A stretch of DNA of 64,000 nucleotides from CALWZE01 sp964645785 (GCA_964645785.1 CAZYAV010000002.1:1-64000), one strand, 5' to 3'. Shown: positions 53,524 through 63,684, counted from the stretch's first letter. Notes: a model not told the origin generated them from the letters alone. Translations and numbers: made by a program.

Positions 53524-53553
53524 AGTGTAGCACGGCAAACCGCCCAAAGTCAA
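53524..53553 (-). promoter_or_regulatory. promoter of the trpB T-box leader
   Basis: On the minus strand TTGACT (complement of 53548-53553) and TACACT (complement of 53524-53529), 18 bp apart, just upstream of the leader. Confidence 0.75.
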
Positions 53554-53821
53554 GAAACCGGCGGAAAGTTTAACTTTTCCGCCAATAAACAGGCAATAAA
53601 TCGGGTAAATTATAGCTGTATAGCACAAAAACCGCCGCGGCGCACCCGCCCTTTCACGCCCGCCGCCCGGTCGAAAAAACCGCCCGCGGGCGCAGATTTC
53701 GATTGTATTTCGGGGCGCGTTGCAGTAAAATAACAGGGAACCGGCGCGGGTCTTCCGCCCGGCAACCCCGCGACCCGGCGCGGCAGACACGCGCCCGGCC
53801 GCCGCAGCAAGGAGAAACCAT

Positions 53822-55654
53822 ATGTGTGGAATCGTGGGTTTTGTCGGCAAAACGGACAGCGTGCCGTTTTTGCTTGACGGGCTGAAAAAACTGGAATACC
53901 GCGGCTATGATTCCGCGGGCATCGCGGTCATAGAGAACGGGGAAATCGAGGTCGTCAAGGCAAAGGGGCGGCTGACAAATCTCGAAAATAAGCTGAAGCA
54001 GCGGAAGCCGCTGCACGGCAACTGCGGCATCGGCCACACCCGCTGGGCGACCCACGGCGAGCCGAGCGACGTCAACAGCCACCCGCACACCAGCTCGCGC
54101 GTGACCATCGTGCACAACGGCATCATCGAAAACTACAGCGAGCTCAAGGAGTTCCTCATCAGCAAGGGCTATACCTTTGTCTCGGAGACGGACACCGAGG
54201 TCGCGGTCAAGCTGCTGGATCATTACTATTACAACGACCCGGTCAAGGATCCGGTTGAGGCGATCATGAAGACGATCAAGCAGCTGCGCGGCTACTACGC
54301 GCTCGGGATTATGTTCAAGGACTATCCCGAAACCCTCTTTGCCGTGCGGCGGGAAAGCCCGCTGATTATCGGCTACGGCGAGGGGGAGAATTTCATCGCC
54401 TCGGACGTTCCGGCCATCCTCAAATACACCAAAAAATACAGCCTGCTGGACACGGACGAGATTGCAACCATCACCGCGGACGAGGTCAAGGTGGTGACCC
54501 ATCTTGGCTTCCCGGTGGAAAAGGAGATTCTGGAGGCGAACTGGGACATCGAATCGGCCGAAAAGGGCGGATTCCCCCACTTCATGCTCAAGGAGATACA
54601 CGAGCAGCCCAAGGCGCTGCTCAACACCATCAATCCCCGCATCAAAAACGGCCTGCCCGATTTCAGTGCCGAGTCGATCCCCGACGAGCTGCTGAAAAAC
54701 GCGCCCGCGCTGCATGTAGTCGGCTGCGGCACGGCGATGCACGCCGGCATCGTCGGCAAATACGCCATCGAGCAGCTGGCGCGGGTGCCGGTCACGGTCG
54801 ACATCGCCAGCGAGTTCCGCTACGCAAACCCGATCCTGCACCCCGACGAACCGGTGATTGTCATCTCCCAGTCGGGTGAGACGCTGGATTCCATCGCCGC
54901 CATGCGGCTGGCAAAGGAGCGCGGCTGCAAGGTGATTGCGGTGGTCAACGTGGTGGGCAGCACCATCGCGCGGGAGGCGGACATGGTGCTTTACACCTGG
55001 GCGGGCCCCGAAATCGCCGTCGCGTCCACCAAGGCGTATTCGGTGCAGCTTGCGATGATGTACCTGCTGGCCATCCGGCTCGCGTTTGTGCGCGGCGAAA
55101 TCGACGAGACCCGCGCAAAGGAGCTGACGGACAGCCTGCTCGGGGTGCCGGCGGTGCTGGACAAGGTGCTGGTCAACACCGACAACATCAAGCACATTGC
55201 CAGCACCTACATCAACTCCCAGAGCGCGTTTTACATCGGCCGCTCACTGGACTTTGCCCTCTCGCAGGAGGGCTCGCTCAAGCTCAAGGAGATTTCCTAC
55301 ATCCACAGTGAATCCTACGCCGCGGGCGAGCTCAAGCACGGCACCATCTCGCTGATTGAGGACGGCGTGTGCGTCGTCGCCATCGCGACCCAGGAGCGGC
55401 TGCTGGAAAAGATGTTCAGCAACATCAAGGAGGTCAAGACGCGGGGTGCGCGCGTCTTTCTGATTACTCGGTCAGATTCGATTATCCCGGACGGCCTGGT
55501 GGACGACGTCATCCGCCTGCCCGAGATAGACGGCTTCCTCGCGCCGCTCGCGACCATCCTGCCGCTGCAGCTCTTCGCCTACTACATGGCGCTGCTGCGC
55601 GGCTGCGACGTCGACAAGCCCCGCAACCTCGCAAAATCGGTCACGGTGGAATAA
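53822..55654 (+). CDS. glmS: glutamine-fructose-6-phosphate aminotransferase
   Basis: A 610-residue enzyme that makes glucosamine 6-phosphate for peptidoglycan. The N-terminal glutaminase domain uses Cys2 (MCGIVGFVG), with GHTRWATHG. Two SIS domains follow (GCGTAMHAG, SQSGETLDS, SEGS-like LSQEGSLKLKE), and the C-terminus is AKSVTVE. AAGGAG precedes the ATG. No glmS ribozyme core was found upstream. Confidence 0.97.
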   Translation: MCGIVGFVGKTDSVPFLLDGLKKLEYRGYDSAGIAVIENGEIEVVKAKGRLTNLENKLKQRKPLHGNCGIGHTRWATHGEPSDVNSHPHTSSRVTIVHNGIIENYSELKEFLISKGYTFVSETDTEVAVKLLDHYYYNDPVKDPVEAIMKTIKQLRGYYALGIMFKDYPETLFAVRRESPLIIGYGEGENFIASDVPAILKYTKKYSLLDTDEIATITADEVKVVTHLGFPVEKEILEANWDIESAEKGGFPHFMLKEIHEQPKALLNTINPRIKNGLPDFSAESIPDELLKNAPALHVVGCGTAMHAGIVGKYAIEQLARVPVTVDIASEFRYANPILHPDEPVIVISQSGETLDSIAAMRLAKERGCKVIAVVNVVGSTIAREADMVLYTWAGPEIAVASTKAYSVQLAMMYLLAIRLAFVRGEIDETRAKELTDSLLGVPAVLDKVLVNTDNIKHIASTYINSQSAFYIGRSLDFALSQEGSLKLKEISYIHSESYAAGELKHGTISLIEDGVCVVAIATQERLLEKMFSNIKEVKTRGARVFLITRSDSIIPDGLVDDVIRLPEIDGFLAPLATILPLQLFAYYMALLRGCDVDKPRNLAKSVTVE

Positions 55655-55693
55655 GCCGCCCGGCGCCGGCATTGGCGGTTCGTCAAACGGCAC

Positions 55694-55724
55694 AAGGGGG
55701 GGAACTGCGGTTCCCCCTTTTTTA
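55694..55724 (+). terminator. glmS terminator
   Basis: AAGGGGGGAAC / GTTCCCCCTT with a TGCG loop and a T run. Confidence 0.93.
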
Positions 55725-56024
55725 TGCGCCGCTCACCGTGCCGGGGTGCGGGCGGTTTTGCCGAAAGCCCGAAAACGGTATGGTTCGACCCGCGTCTGTG
55801 GCAAAGCGGCGCGGCGGGAAACCCGCCTTTCTTTGACCCGCTGCTCCTTGGCCGTCTGCACAGCCCGGTAGTGTGGAGAACGGCCGCCTGTATCGCCCTG
55901 TGGCCGCCCCGCCCCGCGCCGGGCTGGGGAAGTTGCCGGCGGAACGCTGCGCGCGGCTGCGCGCATCCTTGCCCCTCGCCTTTCCCGTGTCTGCTCCCCC
56001 GGGCGGGAAGCGCGGCCGCACCGC
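55725..56024. other. 300-bp spacer between glmS and the ileS promoter
   Basis: No gene, repeat or RNA recognised; long minus-strand frames lack ribosome binding sites. Confidence 0.4.
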
Positions 56025-56053
56025 TTGACACCGGGCGGCAAACGTGCTATGTT
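56025..56053 (+). promoter_or_regulatory. promoter of the ileS leader
   Basis: TTGACA at 56025 and TATGTT at 56048, 17 bp apart, upstream of the T-box. Confidence 0.7.
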
Positions 56054-56084
56054 TATTGATACGATGCCGCGTCCTGGCGCGGCG

Positions 56085-56358
56085 CATAGTGCATAAAGAC
56101 GGCGACGAAGACAGTAGCGTCCCTGCAAAAGGCGAAGAGAGCGGGCGGTTGGTGCAAGCCCGCGCGAGTAGCAGGCCGCGAAAATCCCTTCCGAGTCCCG
56201 GATGCGAACGCCCCGCCGGCTCCGGCCGGGCGGCAAGTAGCGTGCGGCGGGTCTTTCCCGTTACCGAAAGCGCATATGACAGTATGGCGGCGATGGGTGG
56301 TTTATAAACGAACAGCTTTTCGGCTTTCGTCCCGTTCGGGGCGAAAGCCGTTTTTCGT
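56085..56358 (+). promoter_or_regulatory. isoleucine-specific T-box riboswitch
   Basis: Stem I landmarks are GACGAAGACAGTAGCG, GCGAAGAGAGC, GGTTGGTGCAAGC and CCGAGTC. The specifier is ATC at 56184-56186 (isoleucine). The antiterminator region reads GATGGGTGGTTTATAAACGA (56291-56310); the TGGT bulge fits discriminator A of tRNA-Ile, but the usual ACCGCG is replaced by TTATAAACGA. A terminator GGCTTTCGTCCC / GGGGCGAAAGCC with TTTTT follows at 56321-56355. Confidence 0.88.
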
Positions 56359-56409
56359 CCTCCCGGCCGCAAACCCACCCGCAGAGTAAAGCTGAAAGGA
56401 GCGCACAGC

Positions 56410-59400
56410 ATGTACAAGAGCGTACCGGCCAACCAGAGCTTTGTCGAGCGCGAAAAGCAGACGGCGCAGTTCTGGGAGCAGAACAAAATCTTTGAAAAAA
56501 CCGTGGAGCTCAACAAGGGCAAGCCGACCTATACCTTTTACGACGGCCCCCCCACCGCAAACGGCAAGCCGCACATCGGCCATGTCCTGACCCGGGTGGT
56601 CAAGGACATGATCCCGCGCTATCACATCATGAAGGGCTGCGACGTGCCCCGCAAGGCCGGCTGGGACACCCACGGCCTGCCGGTTGAGCTGGAGGTGGAG
56701 CGCGAGCTCGGCATCAACGGCAAGGAGCAGATCGAGACCTACGGGCTCGACCCGTTCATCCGCAAATGCAAGGAGAGCGTGTGGAAATACAAGGGCATGT
56801 GGGAGGATTTTTCCAAAACCGTCGGCTTCTGGGCGGATATGGACAACCCCTATGTCACCTATCACAACGACTTTATCGAATCGGAGTGGTGGGCGCTCAA
56901 GGAGATCTGGAACAAGGGGCTGCTCTATAAGGGGTTCAAGATCGTCCCCTACTGCCCGCGCTGCGGAACGCCCCTCTCCTCCCACGAGGTCGCGCAGGGG
57001 TACCGGACGGTCAAGGAGCGGTCGGCCGTTGTGCGGTTCAAATGCAAGGGCGAGGACGCCTATTTCCTGGCCTGGACAACCACCCCGTGGACGCTGCCCT
57101 CCAACCTCGCACTGTGCGTCAACCCCGAGCTGGACTATGTCAAGGTCAAGGCGGCGGACGGCTATACCTATTATATGGCCGAGGCGCTGCTGGACACGGT
57201 GCTCGGCTCGCTCGGCAAGGACGGCGCGCCCGCCTATACGGTGCTGGAGCGGTTCAAGGGGCGCGCGCTGGAAAACCGCGAGTACGAGCCGCTTTACGCC
57301 TGCGCGGGCGAAGCCGCCGCAAAACAGCACAAGCGGGCGCATTATGTAACCTGCGACGACTATGTCACAACCGGCGACGGCACCGGCATCGTCCACATCG
57401 CCCCCGCGTTCGGCGAGGACGACGCGCGGGTCGGCCGGCTGTACGACCTGCCCTTTGTCCAGTTTGTGGACGGCAAGGGCAACCTGACCGAAGAGACCCC
57501 CTATGCCGGCAAATTTGTCAAACAGGCCGACCCGCTGGTGCTGGCCGACCTGGACAGGGAGGGCAAGCTGTTCTCCGCCCCCAATTTTGAGCATGAGTAC
57601 CCCCACTGCTGGCGGTGCGACACCCCGCTCATCTATTACGCGCGGGAGAGCTGGTTCATCAAGATGACCGCCGTGCGGGAGAATCTCATCCGCAACAACA
57701 ACACCATCAACTGGATCCCCGAAAGCATCGGCAAGGGTCGGTTTGGGGACTGGTTGGAGAATATCCAGGACTGGGGCATCTCCCGCAACCGCTACTGGGG
57801 CACCCCGCTCAACATCTGGCAGTGCGAGTGCGGCCACATGCACAGTGTCGGCTCGATTGCGGAGCTGCGCGCGCTTTCGGACAACTGCCCCGAGGACATC
57901 GAGCTGCACCGCCCGTACATCGACGCCGTCACCATCAAGTGCGAAAAGTGCGGCGGCGAGATGCACCGGGTGCCCGAGGTGATCGACTGCTGGTTCGATT
58001 CCGGCTCGATGCCCTTTGCCCAGCACCATTACCCGTTTGAGAACAAGGCGCTGTTCGACGCGCAGTTCCCGGCCGATTTCATCTGCGAGGCGGTCGACCA
58101 GACCCGCGGCTGGTTCTATTCGCTGCTGGCCATCTCGACCCTGCTGTTCGACCGCGCGCCCTACAAAAACGTCATCGTGCTCGGCCATGTGCAGGACGAG
58201 AACGGCCAGAAAATGTCCAAATCCAAGGGCAACGCGGTCGACCCGTTCGAGGCGCTCGAGACCTACGGCGCGGACGCGATCCGCTGGTATTTTTACACCA
58301 ACTCCGCCCCCTGGCTGCCCAACCGGTTCCACGGCAAGGCGGTGATGGAGGGGCAGCGCAAGTTCCTGTCCACCCTGTGGAACACCTACGCGTTTTATGT
58401 GCTGTACGCCGAAATTGATCAGTTTGACCCGACCAGATACCGGCTGGAGGACTGCGCGCTGACCGTGATGGACAGCTGGGTGCTCAGCCGGCTGAACAGC
58501 ACGGTCGCCGCCGCGGACGAGAACCTGGCCAATTACCGCATCCCCGAGGCGGCCAAGGCGATTGCGGCGTTTACGGACGAGCTGTCCAACTGGTATGTCC
58601 GCCGCAGCCGCGAGCGGTTCTGGGGCGAGTCGCTCACCGGCGACAAGATCGCGGCGTATATGACCCTGTACACCGCGCTGGTGACCCTGTGCAAGGCCGC
58701 CGCCCCGATGATCCCCTTTATGACCGAGGAGATTTACCAGAACCTCGTGCGCTCGGTTGACCCGGACGCGCCGCTCAGCATCCACCTGTGCGCCTATCCC
58801 GAGGCGGACAAAGCCCGTATCGACCCCGAGCTGGAGCGCAATATGGAGGAGGCGCTGCTCGCGGTCACCCTCGGCCGCGCGGCGCGCAACGAGGCGTCCA
58901 TCAAAAACCGCCAGCCGCTCGCCAACATCTACATCAGCGGCGAAAAGCAGATCCCCGCGCTGTTCTGCGACATCATCAAGGAGGAGCTGAACATCAAGGC
59001 GCTCGCGTTTGTCGACAGCGCCGACCAGTTTGTGCGCTACACCTTCAAGCCCCAGCTCAAGGTCTGCGGCGCAAAGTACGGCAAAAAGGTCAACGACATC
59101 CGCGCCGCGCTTGCCGCGCTGGACGGGCAGGCCGCCAAAAAGGCGCTGGACGAGACCGGCGCGCTCCCCCTCACCCTTGCGGACGGGACGCAGCTTCAGA
59201 TGACCGCCGAGGAGCTGCTGATTGAGACGGATAGGGCGGAGGGTTTTGTGACCCAGAGCGACCGCGGCGTGACCGTTGTGCTGGACACCCGACTGGACGA
59301 CGCCCTCATCGAGGAGGGCTTTGTGCGCGAGATTGTCAGCAAGCTGCAGTCCATGCGCAAGGATGCCGGCTTCAACGTGATGGATCACATCCTGGTCGGG

Positions 59401-59562
59401 GTCGGCGGCAGCCGCAAGGTCGCGGACATCGTGGCGCGCAACGCCGCCGCCATCTGCGCCGACACCCTGTGCGACGGCATCTCCCAGACGCTGGACGGGG
59501 TGGTTCGGGACTGGAACATCAACGGCGAGGCCGCGACCCTGTCGGTCAAGGTCAACGGGTAA
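56410..59562 (+). CDS. ileS: isoleucyl-tRNA synthetase (long, type 2 form)
   Basis: A 1050-residue class I synthetase. The HIGH motif is in NGKPHIGHVLT, the KMSKS motif in GQKMSKSKGN, and the editing domain has AWTTTPWTLPSN and GTGIVHIAPAFGEDD. The length and the C-terminal extension fit the type 2 (IleS2) group rather than the 920-940-residue type 1. Type 2 enzymes are generally insensitive to mupirocin. It is controlled by the T-box upstream and ended by a strong terminator. Confidence 0.96.
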   Translation: MYKSVPANQSFVEREKQTAQFWEQNKIFEKTVELNKGKPTYTFYDGPPTANGKPHIGHVLTRVVKDMIPRYHIMKGCDVPRKAGWDTHGLPVELEVERELGINGKEQIETYGLDPFIRKCKESVWKYKGMWEDFSKTVGFWADMDNPYVTYHNDFIESEWWALKEIWNKGLLYKGFKIVPYCPRCGTPLSSHEVAQGYRTVKERSAVVRFKCKGEDAYFLAWTTTPWTLPSNLALCVNPELDYVKVKAADGYTYYMAEALLDTVLGSLGKDGAPAYTVLERFKGRALENREYEPLYACAGEAAAKQHKRAHYVTCDDYVTTGDGTGIVHIAPAFGEDDARVGRLYDLPFVQFVDGKGNLTEETPYAGKFVKQADPLVLADLDREGKLFSAPNFEHEYPHCWRCDTPLIYYARESWFIKMTAVRENLIRNNNTINWIPESIGKGRFGDWLENIQDWGISRNRYWGTPLNIWQCECGHMHSVGSIAELRALSDNCPEDIELHRPYIDAVTIKCEKCGGEMHRVPEVIDCWFDSGSMPFAQHHYPFENKALFDAQFPADFICEAVDQTRGWFYSLLAISTLLFDRAPYKNVIVLGHVQDENGQKMSKSKGNAVDPFEALETYGADAIRWYFYTNSAPWLPNRFHGKAVMEGQRKFLSTLWNTYAFYVLYAEIDQFDPTRYRLEDCALTVMDSWVLSRLNSTVAAADENLANYRIPEAAKAIAAFTDELSNWYVRRSRERFWGESLTGDKIAAYMTLYTALVTLCKAAAPMIPFMTEEIYQNLVRSVDPDAPLSIHLCAYPEADKARIDPELERNMEEALLAVTLGRAARNEASIKNRQPLANIYISGEKQIPALFCDIIKEELNIKALAFVDSADQFVRYTFKPQLKVCGAKYGKKVNDIRAALAALDGQAAKKALDETGALPLTLADGTQLQMTAEELLIETDRAEGFVTQSDRGVTVVLDTRLDDALIEEGFVREIVSKLQSMRKDAGFNVMDHILVGVGGSRKVADIVARNAAAICADTLCDGISQTLDGVVRDWNINGEAATLSVKVNG

Positions 59563-59650
59563 AATTTTTGAGGAATGCGGCCGGACGGCGCGGCGGAACC
59601 CCGGCAGAGCCGGGATAAAGCCGCGGCAGCCGGCAGGTTCGGCGAACAAC

Positions 59651-59695
59651 CGGGCGGCATGTGGAGCCTAAACTCCACACGCCGCCCGGCTTTTG
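59651..59695 (+). terminator. ileS terminator
   Basis: CCGGGCGGC-TGTGGAG / CTCCACA-GCCGCCCGG followed by CTTTT, about 90 bp after the stop. Confidence 0.9.
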
Positions 59696-59733
59696 CGTCC
59701 GGCCGCCAAATTACAAAAGGAGGCGCAACGGCC

Positions 59734-60338
59734 ATTTCGGACATTTACGGGTACATCCGGGTCAGCAGCCGGGAGCAGAACGAGGCGCGGCAGCGCATCG
59801 CGATGCGGGAGCAGGGCGTCCCGGAGCAGAACATCTTTCTGGACAGGCAGTCCGGCAAGGACTTTGAGCGGCCGCAGTACAAGCGGCTGGCAGAACAATT
59901 AAAGCCGGGCGATTTGCTCTGCGTCAAGAGCATCGACCGGCTGGGGCGCAATTATGAGGAGATTCAAAACCAGTGGCGGCGGCTGACCCGGGAACAGGGG
60001 GTGGATATCCTGGTGCTGGACATGCCGCTGCTGGACACCCGGCGGGGCAAAGACCTGATGGGAACCTTCCTGAGCGACATTGTGTTACAGGTGCTGTCCT
60101 TCGTGGCGGAAAACGAGCGCACCAACATCCGCCAGCGGCAGGCGGAGGGCATCGCGGCGGCAAAAGCCAGGGGGTGCGGCTGGGCAGGCCGCCGGAGCCG
60201 CTGCCGCACAACTATCCCAGCGTATACCGGCGCTGGAAGGCCGGCGCCATCACGGGCACGGCGGCGGCGAAGGCGTGCGGGATGCCGCTTTCCACCTTCC
60301 GCTACCGCGCGGCGCGCTACGAGCAGGCCAAGCAATAG
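59734..60338 (+). pseudogene. serine recombinase (resolvase/invertase), frameshifted
   Basis: A small serine recombinase of about 200 residues. The catalytic domain has YGYIRVSSREQNEARQ with the nucleophilic serine, and SIDRLGRNYEEI. The frame breaks in the G run near 60166-60170: the first frame turns into nonsense while the +1 frame continues GVRLGRPPEPLPHNY...AAKACGMPLSTFRYRAARYE, the DNA-binding helix-turn-helix. One missing G explains it. No ATG, GTG or TTG starts the domain; ATT 59734 lies 10 bp after AAAAGGAGG. It is either a decayed gene or a sequencing error 330 bp from a contig end. Confidence 0.8.
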
Positions 60339-60350
60339 CCGGAACGGCAG

Positions 60351-60378
60351 GTTGCAGGAATGTGTACTTTCCTGCAAA
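60351..60378. repeat. hairpin near the assembly gap
   Basis: TTGCAGGAA and TTCCTGCAA flank TGTGTACT. The segment GTGTACTTTCCTGC recurs inverted at the end of the contig (GCAGGAAAGTAC, 60492-60503, continuing AC after the gap), giving an inverted repeat about 120 bp apart. Confidence 0.55.
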
Positions 60379-60503
60379 CCGAACCCATTCCGGCATTTTT
60401 GCATATTGTATCATAAATTTCCGGCAAATTCCACAGCGAATTCGCCCTTTCCGAACCGATTTCAAGCCGCTTTTTGCAGCAGGCAAAGCCCGCAGGAAAG
60501 TAC

Positions 60504-60603
60504 NNNNNNNNNNNNNNNNNNNNNNNNNNNNNNNNNNNNNNNNNNNNNNNNNNNNNNNNNNNNNNNNNNNNNNNNNNNNNNNNNNNNNNNNNNNNNNNNN
60601 NNN
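60504..60603. other. assembly gap (100 N)
   Basis: Exactly 100 N. The flanks share only AAAGTAC (60497-60503 and 60604-60610), so the true distance is unknown. The genes on both sides carry single-base frameshifts. Confidence 0.85.
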
Positions 60604-60823
60604 AAAGTACACCTTTTTGCAGACAAATTGTCGCCCGGCGTTCACAAAAAGTTCACGGGAAACATCAAATTTGCCATACTTTTTTGATATTAACTGTATT
60701 TTAGAAATGTGCGATAGACAAGCGCCAATCCGAGCCATACGCCGGCATAACGGCGGAATCCGAACGGCGCAGCCCCGGCCGCGGGGCTGCACAGGGGCGG
60801 ATTGAATACGAGGGGTAGGTTTT

Positions 60824-63255
60824 GTGCTTGAGACAAAGAAAAAATACAAAATCCTTGTGGTGGACGATTCCAAGTTCAACCGCGTGGTTATGACAAGCAT
60901 GTTGGGCAAGGATTTTACCTGGAGGAGGCGTGCGACGGCAGGCAGGCGATGCTGATCCTGGAGGATCACGCGGAGGAATTTTCCCTGGTGCTGCTGGACA
61001 TCGTGATGCCCAACATGGACGGCTTTGCGTTCCTCAAGGCGATGCGGGCAAGCGGCTGGCTGGACTTTTTGCCGGTCATCATGATCTCCTCCGAATACAC
61101 CGCCGAGAATATCGAGAACGCCTTTCGCCTGGGCGCCAGCGATATCATCCAGCGCCCGTACAACGAGCGGGTCATCTGCCACCGCATCGCCAACACCATC
61201 GCGCTTGCGGGCAAGCAGCGGGAGCTGTCCAACGCGCTGGTCAACGAGGTGATTCAGGAAAACGAGACCACCTCGGCGATGGTCTCCATCCTGTCGCACA
61301 TCGTCGAGACCCGCAACGGCGAGAGCGGGGATCACGTCCGCAACATCCGGTGCATAACCAAAATGCTGCTGGAGGAGCTGATGAAGCGGACGAACCGGTA
61401 CGCCTTTTCCAAGGAGGAGATCCTCTTAATCTGCACCGCGGCCTCGCTGCACTACATCGGCAAGATGACCATACCGGAGGAGATTCTCAACAAGCCGGGC
61501 AAGCTGACCGACGAGGAGTTCCGGATTATGAAGGGGCACTCGATGGCCGGCGCCGAGATGGTGGACGCCCTGCGCCGGCAGGGGAACACCAACCTGCTGT
61601 TCCAGCTGACCTATGAAATCTGCCGCTGGCACCACGAGCGGTATGACGGCCGGGGCTATCCGGACGGGCTGAAGGGGGAGGAAATCCCCATTGCGGCGCA
61701 GATTGTCTCCTTGGCGGACGTATACGACGCGCTGGTCAGCGCGCGGTGTTATAAGCCGGCGCGCACGCCCGAACAGGCGTACCGGATGATTGTGGGCGGG
61801 GAATGCGGGGCGTTCAACCCGCTGCTGCTGGAATGCCTTTCCGGGATATTCAATCAGCTTCGGGGCGCGCTGATTCTCCCCGATTCCGAAGCTCAGGCCG
61901 CCGGCGGGGAGCCCAGCCGGGAGCTGATAGAGGACGCCATCGCCCACCTGCACGACAACGGGCTGGTGACGAGCGAGAAAATCATGCAGACCCTCTCCCG
62001 CGAGCGGCTGCGTCTCAAGTTCTTTTTTAACGAGAGCTGCCCCGCGTTTTACTACACCGTGTCGCCGCCCGTGCTGCATTACAACCGCGCCGGCATGGCG
62101 CTGTTTGGGCTGGACAAACCGGTCATTGTGCCGAACGAGGTGCTGAACGCCCACGAAAAGTATGACCGGGACGCGGCCAACCGGCTGCGGCGCAGGCTTG
62201 CGGCGGCGACAAACGAGCACCCGCTGGTGACCGAGACCATTCAGCTGCGCCTGCCCGGCGAACAGCCCCGGCAATACCGGTGCGAGCTGCAAACCATCTG
62301 GGAGTCGGCGGACGCCGCGCAGTTTGCGGAGGTGACCGGTCGGCTGATTCCGCTGGACGGCGAGCCGCTCCCGGCGGTTGCCGACGCCGGAAAGCGGGGG
62401 GAGACCCCGGCAATCGGCGGCGAGATGACCAGCAAGGAGGCGCTGTATCTGATCGGCGCGCTCAAATTCATGGTGTACAACGTCCGCCTGGTGGATCCCG
62501 CAGACAGCAGCATTGTGGAAATCGACAGCAGCGGCAGGCTCTTCAAAAGCGGCGCTGCCTGCTATCAGATCTGGAAGCAGTGCCGGCGGTGCGCGAACTG
62601 CACCTCGATGAAATGCCTGACCTATCAAAAAGAATTTTCCAAAATCGTCTTTCTGGAAAACGAGGCGTTCCACGTGATCTCCCAGTATGTCCGGGTGGAC
62701 GGCACCCCGCTTGTGCTGGAAATGCTGACCCGGATCACGGATGACGCCCTGATTGGCGGGGACGGGGAGCGGCTGCCGAGCCGCTCCATTTCGGATATGC
62801 AGAGCAAGCTGTATCTTGACCCGATAACCCATGCGCACAACCGGCGCTATTACAACGCAAAGGCGCAGGCGCCCGAAAAGCTCTGCGCGCTTGCAATCCT
62901 CGACGTGGATCATTTTGGGGAGATCAACGGCACATACGGGCGCGCCGTGGGGGACGATGTGCTGATGCGCATCGCGCAGACGGCCGGCGGGGATATCCGA
63001 AAGACCGACGTGCTTGTCCGGTATTACGGGGATGAATTTGTGATTATGTTCACCGCCATCGACCCGGATGCGCTGAACGCGGTGCTGCGCAAAATCGCCG
63101 CCGACATCGCCGCCCTTTCCTTTGACGGCATGGAGGAGGACAGGCGTGTCACGGTCAGCATCGGCGGCGCCATGGGGCCGGATCTGCCGGCGGCGCTGCT
63201 GAAGCGGGCGGACGAGATGCTAAAAAAGCCAAGCAGAACCGGGGCTCCATCGTGA
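60824..63255 (+). pseudogene. REC-HD-GYP-GGDEF signalling protein, frameshifted as assembled
   Basis: About 810 residues if one base is restored. GTG 60824 opens a receiver domain (KYKILVVDDSKFNR), which breaks at the T run 60913-60916; one extra T joins it to LEEACDGRQA and LVLLDIVMPNMDG in the frame read from ATG 60949. An HD-GYP domain follows (SLHYIGKMTIPEEILNKPGKL, HHERYDGRGYP), then a PAS-like region with clustered cysteines (CRRCANCTSMKC), then a GGDEF domain (LDPITHAHNRRYY, RYYGDEFVIMF). The HD motif is HY and GGDEF is YGDEF, so both catalytic sites are altered. It was probably meant to act in c-di-GMP signalling. Confidence 0.75.
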
Positions 63256-63684
63256 CCTGGAACGAGCCGCCCGCGGACTAAGCACGCCGCGCGCCGCAAA
63301 GGCGGGGCGGCGGGAAGCAGGCATGGCACCGCGGCCGCGTGGAGATTTTGCCGCCTTTTCCGCCGGTTCGCGCGCCTGAATGCCGCTATTTTGATGCTGG
63401 CTTATGCGGCTCTTGTTTATGCCGGTGCGCGCAGGCGATGCGGCTCTGTGGAAGCGGCGGCGGACTGCCGGGACACGCGGCCGCAAGGCTTGGGATTTTT
63501 TACAAAAGCCCTGCCCTTCAGGCATTGCGGGCGGTTTGCCCGCGCTGCGCCCCGGAATTTTTCCATGGATTTTGCCCGGTCGGCGCGCGACGCCGTGGTT
63601 GATAAACGATTTAAGAAAGCCGCCCGTGCGCCCCGCAGCGGCCGGGGAAACGAGGCGGCCGACAGGCAGGCGCGATTTTACACG
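63256..63684. other. 430-bp convergent spacer
   Basis: No supported gene between the signalling protein and the terminator of the leftward membrane-protein gene. Long frames on both strands lack ribosome binding sites. Confidence 0.4.

Noticed and set aside
53560..53821. Possible glmS ribozyme upstream of glmS
   Set aside because: No AGCGCC-AGAACT-like cleavage core or expected pseudoknot sequence was found in the leader.
62667..62678. parS-like GTTCCACGTGAT
   Set aside because: Only half of the palindrome matches and it is inside a coding sequence.
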